Notes under the pieces: model-generated
The model's database searches: none
What the model was told of the DNA's origin: nothing
Seen by the model: the letters and a program-made list of their open reading frames with translations, nothing else
Assembly: GCF_015521605.1 (NCBI RefSeq)
Contig: NZ_WANV01000004.1
Coordinates: 1 to 54,701 of the forward strand
Reading direction: 5' to 3'
Length of the DNA: 54,701 nucleotides
Source: Thermococcus sp.
Lineage (GTDB): Archaea > Methanobacteriota_B > Thermococci > Thermococcales > Thermococcaceae
In this document: positions 46,023-53,952 of the stretch, piece after piece
Numbering within the stretch: position 1 is the first letter of the stretch
Layout of the letters: every line of letters starts with the position of its first letter
Made by a program: the position numbers and the translations under genes

Positions 46023-46982
46023 GTGAACCCGGAAGGAAGAATATTTATTGGGTTAGTCCAGGTTATAGTCGTGCTCCTGCTCTCCCCCCTTATGGTAGGG
46101 ATACTCAAGAAGGCGGAGGCGAGGATAGAGTCGCGGAAGGGAATAAGCATCTTCCAGCCATACTACGACCTGGCAAAGTTCTTCAGGAAGGAGGTACTGG
46201 TCCCGGAGAAAGCGAGCTCCTTCTTTGTCTTCGCCCCGTTCATAGCGTTCGGAGCGATGCTCACACTGCCGTGGATGCTGCCCATCATCGGCAACTTCCC
46301 GAGCTGGTTCGCCCCGACTGTAGACTTCTTCGGCGGGACATTCATCTTCGGACTTGCCGCAATGGTCTCAATACTAGCAACGGAGCGGACGGGGAGCTAC
46401 TACACCGGCATAGGGGCCACCAGGGCCGTTAACTTCGGCGCCTTCGCGGAGCCGGTCCTCATAATGGTCTTCTTTGGGGTTGCCATCCTGACCGGCACCA
46501 ACAACCCCTTCCTGATGAACCACAGGATAACGGCCGAGGGCTGGTATCTAAGCCCGACACACATCCTTATAACCGCTGCCTTCTTCATGCTCCTGCTCTT
46601 CGACACGGGAAAACTGCCCATTGAATCCCACGGAAGCAACGAACTCGGCATGATCGACCAGGGGAAGGGGCTTGAGTATACTGGCCCACTCTACGCGCTC
46701 AACACCTGGGCCGGCTACATGAAGTCCTTCATCCTCATGGCGGTCTTCCTCAACGTCTTCGCCGTCCCATGGGGCCTGGCAACGAACGCTTCGCTCTATG
46801 AGGTTCTCAAGGGAACAGCTCTCCTATTCGTCAAAATGCTCGGTCTCATAGGTGCCTTCGTGGTCGTTGAAGAAACCCTCGCGAAGATAAGGCTGTTCAG
46901 GATAATAGACTACCTCTCGGCCAGCTTCCTGCTCGCGATAATGGGGGTCATAAGCTTCCTCCTCGGGGGTGTTGTACCTTGA
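46023..46982 (+). CDS. HyfC/NuoH-like membrane subunit
   Basis: A 319-residue integral membrane protein of the NuoH/HycD/HyfC/EchB family, the subunit that links the peripheral arm to the membrane arm. Conserved parts: LKKAEARIESRKGISIFQPYYDLAKFFRKE (loop contacting the hydrophilic arm), GATRAVNFGAFAEPVL, FDTGKLPIESHGSNELGMIDQGKGLEYTGP, and EETLAKIRLFRIIDYL. About eight membrane helices. The start is GTG at 46023 behind GAGGTGA; the frame opens three codons earlier. First gene of a six-gene operon. Confidence 0.9.
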   Translation: MNPEGRIFIGLVQVIVVLLLSPLMVGILKKAEARIESRKGISIFQPYYDLAKFFRKEVLVPEKASSFFVFAPFIAFGAMLTLPWMLPIIGNFPSWFAPTVDFFGGTFIFGLAAMVSILATERTGSYYTGIGATRAVNFGAFAEPVLIMVFFGVAILTGTNNPFLMNHRITAEGWYLSPTHILITAAFFMLLLFDTGKLPIESHGSNELGMIDQGKGLEYTGPLYALNTWAGYMKSFILMAVFLNVFAVPWGLATNASLYEVLKGTALLFVKMLGLIGAFVVVEETLAKIRLFRIIDYLSASFLLAIMGVISFLLGGVVP

Positions 46983-47605
46983 TGAGCGTTACAGCTGAGG
47001 TCATAAACATCCTCGGCGTCACGGTGCTCCTGACGGCGTTCCTCCTGCTCACTGAGTCCTACATGCACTCGCTCATAAACATCATAGCCTTCCAGTCCCT
47101 CCTTATAGGTGGGATACTGGCCATTATCGGCTGGGAGGAGGCCAGCCCTGAACTCATCCTCCTGGCGGGGATTACCGTGGCCTTCAGGGCGCTCCTGATA
47201 CCCTGGATACTCCAGAGGGACATACAGAACGAGCGCATCTGGCGCAACAGGGAGGTCAAGACAACACACCACGCAATAGTCGTGGGGCTGGTCCTCGCGG
47301 TAACCGCCTACTTCCTCTACGTCCCGGTTTACAGGATAACTGGGGACTGGAACGGGGTTATACCCTTCATACTGCTCTTCCTCAGCATGCTCATCGTCGT
47401 CGGAAGAAGGAACGCGATGGCCCAGATAATCGGCTACATAAGCGAGGAGAACTCCCTCCTCTACCTTGCAGCAGTGATGACGTCCATGCCCCTAATCCTG
47501 GAGTTCGGAATCCTGCTCGACATGATAGCCTTCGTCCTGCTCGCGGTTATCCTTGGAGCGGAGAAGCGCTACGGCCCAATAGAGGTGGAGGAGCTGGTGG
47601 GGTGA
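46982..47605 (+). CDS. HyfE-like membrane subunit
   Basis: A 207-residue membrane protein of the hydrogenase-4 component E family, which combines a NuoK/MrpC-like part with extra helices. ESYMHSLINIIAFQSLLIGGILAI holds the NuoK-like helix; the C-terminal half reads GRRNAMAQIIGYISEENSLLYLAAVM. The start ATG 46982 shares one base with the preceding stop; GGGGGTG precedes it. It belongs to the proton- or sodium-handling membrane arm. Confidence 0.87.
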   Translation: MSVTAEVINILGVTVLLTAFLLLTESYMHSLINIIAFQSLLIGGILAIIGWEEASPELILLAGITVAFRALLIPWILQRDIQNERIWRNREVKTTHHAIVVGLVLAVTAYFLYVPVYRITGDWNGVIPFILLFLSMLIVVGRRNAMAQIIGYISEENSLLYLAAVMTSMPLILEFGILLDMIAFVLLAVILGAEKRYGPIEVEELVG

Positions 47606-47609
47606 TAAC

Positions 47610-48965
47610 ATGGAAGCAGTGGTTTACCTCCTCTTACTCCCCCTCATCGCCTCAATTCTCTCCCTAGCGGGCGAGAGGTGGGGACGGGCCCTGACGCCTG
47701 CCTTTGCATTCGCAACGGCCATCCTCTCGACCCTGATGCTCTACGGGGGAAGGACCGTCTCAACGCCGAACCTCTACGCTGACTGGTACTCGCTCGTCAT
47801 TGCCGCCATAGTCTCGTGGGTCTACCTCTTCGCATCCATGGCCTCCATCTACTACACCGAGGGACTGGAGAGGCCCTTCTTCGACCTCCGCTACTACTGG
47901 AGCATGCTCTCGCTCTTCGCCCTCACGATGAACTTTACCGCCGTGGTTTCAAACCTCGGCTGGATGTGGATCGGGCTTGAGGCCACAACGGTCGTGAGCG
48001 CCCTCCTGATACTCACGGAAGGCGAGAAGAGGAACGTCGAGGGGGCATGGAGGTACATGATAGTCGCCTCGGCGGGGCTTGGGATAGCCTTCCTCTCGGT
48101 GATCTTAGCCTACGCTTCCGCCGGAACCCTCGACGTCAGGAGCCTGACGTTCACCCAGAAGGAAGCTCTCCTGGTCTCCACCCTTGCTCTGATTGGCTTC
48201 GGCACCAAGGCCGGCCTCTTCCCGATGCACGGCTGGTTGCCTGACGCCCACGGAAGTGCCCCTTCACCGGTCAGCGCCATGCTCTCCGGAACGCTCCTTC
48301 CGACGGCCCTGCTCGTCTACTACAGGGTTCTAAGCGCGTCGGCATGGAATGCTCCAGCGAAAGTTACGCTCCTCTTTGGAATCCTCACACTCCTTGCCGC
48401 AGCCCTGCTGATGGCGTCCCAGAGGTTCCTCAAGAGGTTGCTCGCCTACTCCAGCATGGACATGATGGGGGTAGCGGCAATAGGCCTCGGCCTGGCCCAC
48501 TACCACCCTGCCTTGCTAAAGCTGGTCTTCCTCCTCCTGGCAGTCCACGCCTTCTCCAAGGGGGCCCTCTTCATAACCGCCGGCAGCGTAATGAGGGCCT
48601 ACGGAACTCACGAGATAGCGGGAATAGGGGGCCTCATGGACTCAAACCCCATGAGCGGCCTCTCATTCGTCCTCTCGTCCCTGTCCGTGACTGGAAGTCC
48701 CCCGTTCGGGACGTTCATAGCGGAACTCGGAATAATAGGGGTCACCCTGTCAAGGAGCTACTGGTGGGCGTTCTTTGTGGGGACGGGCCTGTTGCTCTCC
48801 TTCCTGGCCCTGAACTGGCACTCGGCCAGGATGGCCTTTGGCGACGGAGAAAGGCGGGAGGTTCCCCTAGGAGAGGGGGCCATAGCGCTCACCATGACCC
48901 TGACGGCCCTTGGGATAAGCCTCTACGCGTGGTATCTGGTCATAACGGGAGGTCTGGTAATATGA
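47610..48965 (+). CDS. HyfF/NuoN-like antiporter-type subunit
   Basis: A 451-residue member of the Mrp-antiporter-like/NuoLMN family. LGWMWIGLEATTVVSALLIL has the conserved Glu in helix 5. LALIGFGTKAGLFPMHGWLPDAHGSAPSPVSAMLSG has the Lys and the broken helix signature. LLAYSSMDMMGVAAIGLG and HAFSKGALFITAG (second Lys) follow. About 13 membrane helices. Start ATG 47610 behind GGGGTGAT. It ends in an ATGA overlap with the next gene. Confidence 0.92.
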   Translation: MEAVVYLLLLPLIASILSLAGERWGRALTPAFAFATAILSTLMLYGGRTVSTPNLYADWYSLVIAAIVSWVYLFASMASIYYTEGLERPFFDLRYYWSMLSLFALTMNFTAVVSNLGWMWIGLEATTVVSALLILTEGEKRNVEGAWRYMIVASAGLGIAFLSVILAYASAGTLDVRSLTFTQKEALLVSTLALIGFGTKAGLFPMHGWLPDAHGSAPSPVSAMLSGTLLPTALLVYYRVLSASAWNAPAKVTLLFGILTLLAAALLMASQRFLKRLLAYSSMDMMGVAAIGLGLAHYHPALLKLVFLLLAVHAFSKGALFITAGSVMRAYGTHEIAGIGGLMDSNPMSGLSFVLSSLSVTGSPPFGTFIAELGIIGVTLSRSYWWAFFVGTGLLLSFLALNWHSARMAFGDGERREVPLGEGAIALTMTLTALGISLYAWYLVITGGLVI

Positions 48966-50167
48966 AGGCACTCTCCGCTGTGTTCAGGAAGGGCGGGAAG
49001 TATCTGACGGTCTGGCTCGACTACGGGAGCGGTAAGGCGGAGCTTGAGCTCACGGACTCTCTCCCGGACAGGAAGATAGCGCCCGCCCTTGTCGGCGAGA
49101 CCGGGCCGTACATGAAGATCCCGCCCGGAACGAACGCCGTCCCCTTAACCTTTGGCCCGGCGGCCGGTGGCCTCGGTCAGGCAGGGGCCTTCGAGATACT
49201 CACCTACGGCGAGAGGATAGTGACAATAAGGCCGGTCTACGGCTACAAGAGGCGCGGGCTGGAAAAGGCGATGCTCAACCGCCCGGTGGAGGAGTCAGTC
49301 GCGGTGCTTGAGAGGGCAGCCGGGAACTTCGCGATGGCCTACACCTACGCCTTCCTGAAGGCGATCGAGGCCAACCCGGACGAAGACGTATGGGAGGTTA
49401 GAAAAGCCCTCCTTGAGCTTGAGAGGCTCTACAACCACTTCAACGCGATACACAAGCTGGCAGAGGCGGCATCGCAGAAGGTCGCTACCATGCACTTCCA
49501 TGCTTTGGAGGAGGACGTTCTCAGGGTATTCAGCCGGCTGACTGGCCACCGCTACGGCTTCGGCTCGAACCTGCCGGGCCAGGTGAGGATTGTAGAGCCG
49601 GAGGCCATTGAAAGGCTCAAGCGGATTAAGGAGGAGTTCCGCTCGCTCAGGGAGGAGCTGCTGGAGAGCAAGATATTCATCGACCGTCTCCACACGACCT
49701 GCAGGCTCACGAGGGAAGACGTCATAGAGCTCGATGCAGTGGGCATAGCGGCGAGGGGCTCCTCCGTTCCGAGGGACGTGAGAACCTTCGACCGCTTTTA
49801 CTCATACAAACCTGTGACCTGCAATGATGGCGACGCCTTGGCGAGGCTGATGGTCAGGATTAGGGAAGTTGAGAAGTCCTTCGAGATTATAGATGGTTCA
49901 GAAGTGAGGAGTGTCCGCTCTGACCCGTCCCTTAAGGATGGCCTGAACCTTGGATTGGCTGAGGCACCCCACGGAGACGTGCTCGTTCTCGCGGAGCTTG
50001 AAGGCGGAAGGCTGAGGTGGATAGGCCTCAGAGGCGCTTCCCGCATCAACTACATCGCCTTCGCAAAGGGAATAACCGGGAACATCTTCACGGACTTCCC
50101 GTTTGGTCTTGAGAGCTTTGGTCCGAACTTTGCCGATGCCGACCTCTGGCAGGGGGGTGAGGACTGA
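48962..50167 (+). CDS. HyfG/NuoCD-like large subunit without [NiFe] ligands
   Basis: A 401-residue fused protein: an N-terminal NuoC-like domain (about 1-60, short) and a NuoD/hydrogenase-large-subunit-like domain (VETGPYMKIP-like region, RPVYGYKRRGLEKAMLNRPVEE, LELERLYNHFNAIHKLAE, GFGSNLPGQVRI). Group 4 hydrogenases have CxxC pairs near PERVCGIC and at the C-terminus (DPCxxC). Here the first region reads ERAAGNFAMAYTYAF and the protein ends FGPNFADADLWQGGED. Only two Cys remain, in unrelated places. It therefore cannot hold a NiFe centre and resembles the complex I-type large subunit. The start overlaps the previous stop. Confidence 0.88.
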   Translation: MKALSAVFRKGGKYLTVWLDYGSGKAELELTDSLPDRKIAPALVGETGPYMKIPPGTNAVPLTFGPAAGGLGQAGAFEILTYGERIVTIRPVYGYKRRGLEKAMLNRPVEESVAVLERAAGNFAMAYTYAFLKAIEANPDEDVWEVRKALLELERLYNHFNAIHKLAEAASQKVATMHFHALEEDVLRVFSRLTGHRYGFGSNLPGQVRIVEPEAIERLKRIKEEFRSLREELLESKIFIDRLHTTCRLTREDVIELDAVGIAARGSSVPRDVRTFDRFYSYKPVTCNDGDALARLMVRIREVEKSFEIIDGSEVRSVRSDPSLKDGLNLGLAEAPHGDVLVLAELEGGRLRWIGLRGASRINYIAFAKGITGNIFTDFPFGLESFGPNFADADLWQGGED

Positions 50168-50772
50168 TGTGGATGATCAAGGGGCTCAGGAAGGGCGTTA
50201 TCACGAGCAACTACCCCAACAAGGTGAGCGACGACGAGCTGTCGCCGAGCTTTCCCCTAAAAGCTCCGGAGGAGTGCCCATTCGGTGCGGGTGAGGGCGG
50301 AAAGTTCGACCCAAGGAAGTGCATCTCCTGCCGCCTCTGCAACATCCCATTTGGGAGGAAGCTCGACGTTGATGACATCAAAAACCCCCTCGACTTCAGG
50401 CGCTCGCTCCACGTCTTCTTCTTGGATGTTGGAACCTGCCACGCCTGCAACCGCGAGGTTGCCCAGCTCAAGGGCCCCTACTACGACGTCCACAGGCTCG
50501 GGATATTCTTCACGCCAACGCCGAAGCACGCGGACGTCCTACTCATCGCGGGCTGTCCGACAGAGGACATGGTACCCGTGCTGAAGGAGGCCTACGGGCT
50601 GATGCCGGAGCCGAAGCGCGTCCTCGTCCTCGGGGCCTGCTCCAGCGGTGCCCTCTGTGGAAGGAAGGTCGAGGAGATAGTTCCTGTGGACGGCTACGTG
50701 GCCGGTTGTCCCCCCAACCCAGTCCAGATAATTCGGGGACTCCTCAAGATGGCAGGGAGGGATGTAGAATGA
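50167..50772 (+). CDS. HyfI/NuoB-like small subunit with fused ferredoxin-like segment
   Basis: A 201-residue iron-sulphur subunit. The N-terminal third holds ECPFGAGEGGKFDPRKCISCRLC, four Cys that can bind one 4Fe-4S cluster, resembling half of a HyfH/NuoI ferredoxin. The rest is the NuoB/hydrogenase small subunit fold: GTCHACNREV, LLIAGCPTED, GACSSGALCGRK and AGCPPNPVQIIRGLL supply the proximal 4Fe-4S site (with extra Cys). It starts at ATG 50167, one base overlapping the previous stop, behind GGGGGTGAGG. It should pass electrons towards the large subunit. Confidence 0.9.
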   Translation: MWMIKGLRKGVITSNYPNKVSDDELSPSFPLKAPEECPFGAGEGGKFDPRKCISCRLCNIPFGRKLDVDDIKNPLDFRRSLHVFFLDVGTCHACNREVAQLKGPYYDVHRLGIFFTPTPKHADVLLIAGCPTEDMVPVLKEAYGLMPEPKRVLVLGACSSGALCGRKVEEIVPVDGYVAGCPPNPVQIIRGLLKMAGRDVE

Positions 50773-52583
50773 ACCCCTACTACCTGATAACCCTGGGCTT
50801 TGCGGTAACTTCCTTAATCTCGCTCGCATCGAGGAAGATCACTTACTGGCTCGACACGGCACTATCCTCAGCCCTGCTCTGTGTCCTCCTCTTTCAGCCG
50901 GGGGGCATCGACGGAACCGCCAGGTACTTCATGCTCATATCGGCCATTGTCTGGCTGACGGCCTCGCTCTTCAGCGTGGACTACGACCACTATCCAAGGC
51001 TCCTGGCCGGGTCCTTCTCCCTCGCGATGGCGGGGATGATGGTCATCCTCCTCTCCGGAGACGCGGTCACCTTCCTCGTCGGCTGGGAGGTAATGACGGT
51101 AGCGAGCTACCTCGGGATAACCGCCAAGGAAAGGGAAGGGAAGGGGGCCTACAGGTTCCTCGCCTTCGGCGAGCTGAGCGCCCTCCTAATTCTAGCAGGG
51201 TTCGGCCTCCTGACCCTCCAGAGCGGTTCAGTGGACTTCTCGGCCTGGAAAGGCTCGCCGGCCTGGGATGTTGCCTTCTTCCTGGCCGCCCTTGGCTTTG
51301 TGGTCAAGATGGCGGTCTTCCCGTTCCACATCTGGCTCCCGCAGGCCCACGGCAAAGCTCCTGCCAACCTCTCTGCCCAGCTGAGCGCCGTCCTTACTCT
51401 AATGGGCCTCTACGGGATGGTCAGGCTGCTCCTCATAGCCAGGCCCGCGGACTGGGTCGGGGCGTTCTTCCTGCTCTTTGGAGGCCTAACGGCGATCCTC
51501 GGTGCGGCTTACGCGGCCGGAACCGAGTACGTCAAGAGACTCCCAGGATACAGCACGGTCGAGAACGACGGGGTTTTGCTGGCTCTCTTCGGAGGGGCCA
51601 CCATTGCCCTGAATCACGGTAATACCGACCTGGCATCGTTCACGTTCTTAGCCCTGCTCTTCTTCGCCTTCGCCCACAGCGTCTCAAAGGGGCTGCTCTT
51701 CCTCATAGCGGGTAGACTCGAAAACGGCACCGGGAGGTTCCCTGAGGTCGTCCACGGCAGGCTTTCGAGGCTCGGCGTTGTGGCAGGCTACGCCGCCGCC
51801 CTGAGCCTCGCGGGAATCCCGCCGTTCCCGGGCTTCCTCGGGGAGTGGCTAGGCATAGAGAGCCTCCTCCAGAGCTTCAAGATACCCGACCCCAAGTTCA
51901 AGGTCCTCATGGTTTTCGTCGGCTCGCTTGTAGCCCTAACAGCTGGAATCGCGGGGGTTGCGATGAGCAAGGTAATAACCCACGGAGTCCAGAGGGCAGG
52001 GGGCAGGAAAGGGTATTCCGTCGAAGACGTAGGCTACGCCCTCTCCGCGGCCGTACTCTTCATCGTCGGGGTGCTACCGGGACTTCTCTTCCGCGTCATA
52101 AACGCACCGATGGAATCGCTGACCGGCCAGAAGGCCACCGACTTCCTCGGCGATGCGCTCGGGATAAAGGAGGGCCTTCTCGTAGTTTCCAAGGGCTTTG
52201 GTGGGATATCACCCACCTACCTGGCCCTTCTGGTCTCCATCTTCGCCGTGGGCACATACATCGTCCTCAGACCGACCACGAACCTGCGGGCAAGGCGCGT
52301 CAGGGCCTGGAGCGGTGGTCTCAGCAACCCGGAATACCCGTCGATAGCGCACTCTGCCATACTGCTCGCCACGGAGGGCTGGCTCTACGGGACGAGAGAA
52401 GAGAAAGGCCGTCTCCACTGGCGCGAGAGAATAAACCTCGCTTACAACAGGCTCGCCAGGGATTATCTGGACTTCTCCGAGTGGTTCAGACACGGGGTCA
52501 TGAGGGGCTCGGACAGCGTGTACGTCGCATACATCCTGCTCGCCGTGGCGGTGGCACTCGCCTATCTGCTTTACGCCCTCTGA
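50769..52583 (+). CDS. HyfB/NuoL-like antiporter-type subunit
   Basis: A 604-residue membrane protein of the NuoL/HyfB group. LVGWEVMTVASYLGI has the helix-5 Glu; FVVKMAVFPFHIWLPQAHGKAPANLSAQLSAVL the central Lys and signature; LPGYSTVENDGVLLALFGG and HSVSKGLLFLIAGRLE follow. LSLAGIPPFPGFLGEW is typical of the C-terminal half. It has about 14-15 helices and a long C-terminal stretch that could be the lateral helix. The start is ATG 50769, overlapping the previous stop (ATGA). Last gene of the operon; a second large ion-pumping subunit besides the one at 47610. Confidence 0.92.
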   Translation: MNPYYLITLGFAVTSLISLASRKITYWLDTALSSALLCVLLFQPGGIDGTARYFMLISAIVWLTASLFSVDYDHYPRLLAGSFSLAMAGMMVILLSGDAVTFLVGWEVMTVASYLGITAKEREGKGAYRFLAFGELSALLILAGFGLLTLQSGSVDFSAWKGSPAWDVAFFLAALGFVVKMAVFPFHIWLPQAHGKAPANLSAQLSAVLTLMGLYGMVRLLLIARPADWVGAFFLLFGGLTAILGAAYAAGTEYVKRLPGYSTVENDGVLLALFGGATIALNHGNTDLASFTFLALLFFAFAHSVSKGLLFLIAGRLENGTGRFPEVVHGRLSRLGVVAGYAAALSLAGIPPFPGFLGEWLGIESLLQSFKIPDPKFKVLMVFVGSLVALTAGIAGVAMSKVITHGVQRAGGRKGYSVEDVGYALSAAVLFIVGVLPGLLFRVINAPMESLTGQKATDFLGDALGIKEGLLVVSKGFGGISPTYLALLVSIFAVGTYIVLRPTTNLRARRVRAWSGGLSNPEYPSIAHSAILLATEGWLYGTREEKGRLHWRERINLAYNRLARDYLDFSEWFRHGVMRGSDSVYVAYILLAVAVALAYLLYAL

Positions 52584-52605
52584 GGTTTTTACCTTTTTAA
52601 CCTGC

Positions 52606-53724
52606 TCAGCAGTTGTAACACAACATCGCGGCCTTCTTGAGGAGGATTACCCTGTATAGCTTTCCGTTTATGATTCTCGTGTTCGATATCTTGTTGAGGT
52701 GGTGTATCCTCTTCCGCTCGAGGGCTATGAGGTCAAGCTCCCTAAGCACCTTCACGAAGTCCTCCCAGCGTATCTTGAGCCAGCTTGAATAGTAATCGAA
52801 AAGCTCCTTCTCCACGACGCGGTAGGTCTTCCCGTCCACCTTATAGCGGATCGCGCGCTTGGGAAGCTCCTTCCTCAGGCGCCAGCGGGCGTGGAGTGGC
52901 TCCTGCATTTCGTAAACCGCCTCGTCCATGCTCTTCCGCTCCACCATCATCTTGAGGATTATGCCGAGGATGCGGTTTATCCTGTCCGGAACGCCGACGA
53001 CGTCGCCCCTCAGAACGATTTTCCTCCTGCGTACCTTAATGCCCGCGCTCTCAAGCCCCTCGCCGATTTTGGGGGTCGTTTTCTTCTTGGTGCCGCCTGT
53101 GTCGACGATTCCGCCTATTATGAAGGCCTTAACGTCGAAGTCCTCCTCGCTCAGAACCTCATCCGCCCAGGGATCGAGGAGGACGACCTCGTCTATTTCC
53201 TTCTCGGCCAGAAACTCCGCGGTTGGGCCTTCGTAGGCAGTTATCCTGTCCAGCGGGCCGTTGAACATCCGTCGGAACTCTTCATTGGCCCACGTTACGG
53301 CCAGCTCCCTTCCGGTGAAGTAGTCCCTCAAAAGGCCGTAGCTCTGGCTCACCTGCAGGCAGACCTTGCCCTTCTCCTTCTGGGTGTGCCTGCCCCAGTG
53401 GTACAGGTCGATTATGAAGTAAGGCCAGTCGGGAAGCCTTGAGCGAAGCTCTTCGGGTGTTAGAACCGGCTCGAACTTCTCCATCATGCAGAGCGGGGCG
53501 TAGGCGTAGTGGGAGCCCTCGACGCGCTTCCCATAGAGATCCCAAGCAACGGCGGTCTTCTCCGGAACCCTGAAGATCGCCCCCTTTCCGTTGATTATCT
53601 CCACTGCCACGTCCTGAAGCTTGTTCCTCGATTTTCTAAAGCGCTTTGATAGCACCCCGAAGCTCTCGATCCCCTTCTCCCTGAGTGCTTCCCTGAATAC
53701 GTCGGCGAGCGTCATCATGGCCAT
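52606..53724 (-). CDS. Archaeal Trm10-type tRNA (purine-9, N1) methyltransferase
   Basis: A 372-residue SPOUT methyltransferase of the archaeal Trm10 family; the Thermococcus kodakarensis homologue methylates both A9 and G9 of tRNA. The SPOUT core includes ELAVTWANEEF, EVVLLDPWADEVLSEEDF, FIIGGIVDTGG and VGVPDRINRILGIILKMM. An N-terminal RNA-binding region of about 140 residues and a C-terminal winged-helix-like domain flank it. The frame is open upstream across the tRNA gene, but a TATA (CTTAAAAAG, about 53746-53754) is centred 26 bases before ATG 53724, so this leaderless start is preferred. Confidence 0.9.
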   Translation of the reverse strand: MAMMTLADVFREALREKGIESFGVLSKRFRKSRNKLQDVAVEIINGKGAIFRVPEKTAVAWDLYGKRVEGSHYAYAPLCMMEKFEPVLTPEELRSRLPDWPYFIIDLYHWGRHTQKEKGKVCLQVSQSYGLLRDYFTGRELAVTWANEEFRRMFNGPLDRITAYEGPTAEFLAEKEIDEVVLLDPWADEVLSEEDFDVKAFIIGGIVDTGGTKKKTTPKIGEGLESAGIKVRRRKIVLRGDVVGVPDRINRILGIILKMMVERKSMDEAVYEMQEPLHARWRLRKELPKRAIRYKVDGKTYRVVEKELFDYYSSWLKIRWEDFVKVLRELDLIALERKRIHHLNKISNTRIINGKLYRVILLKKAAMLCYNC

Positions 53725-53782
53725 CGGTTGGGGGTTGAGTGGAGGCTTAAAAAGTTTGTCGGCCGTTTTTCTTAGACGAAAG

Positions 53783-53791
53783 ATTTTTAAA
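53783..53791 (+). promoter_or_regulatory. TATA box of tRNA-Glu
   Basis: ATTTTTAAA is centred 26 bases before 53813, two bases ahead of the mature tRNA. A purine-rich CGAAAG just before it could act as BRE. Confidence 0.7.
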
Positions 53792-53814
53792 CGCTCGCCC
53801 TTCCCTAATATCGA

Positions 53815-53892
53815 GCCCCGGTGGTGTAGCCCGGTCAAACATGCGGGCCTTTCGAGCCCGCGCCCCGGGTTCAAATCCCGGCCGGGGCACCA
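53815..53892 (+). tRNA. tRNA-Glu (anticodon UUC)
   Basis: The acceptor stem GCCCCGG pairs with CCGGGGC, followed by discriminator A and an encoded CCA end. The anticodon stem CGGGC/GCCCG carries the loop CUUUCGA, anticodon UUC (Glu). The T arm is CCGGG-TTCAAAT-CCCGG. Position 9 is G and position 37 is G, the sites that Trm10 and Trm5 methylate. No intron. Confidence 0.97.
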
Positions 53893-53952
53893 TAATTCTA
53901 ACAAACCTTGCATTCCCGTTCTTCTGCGTTCCCAACTATCGAGGGAATGCCC

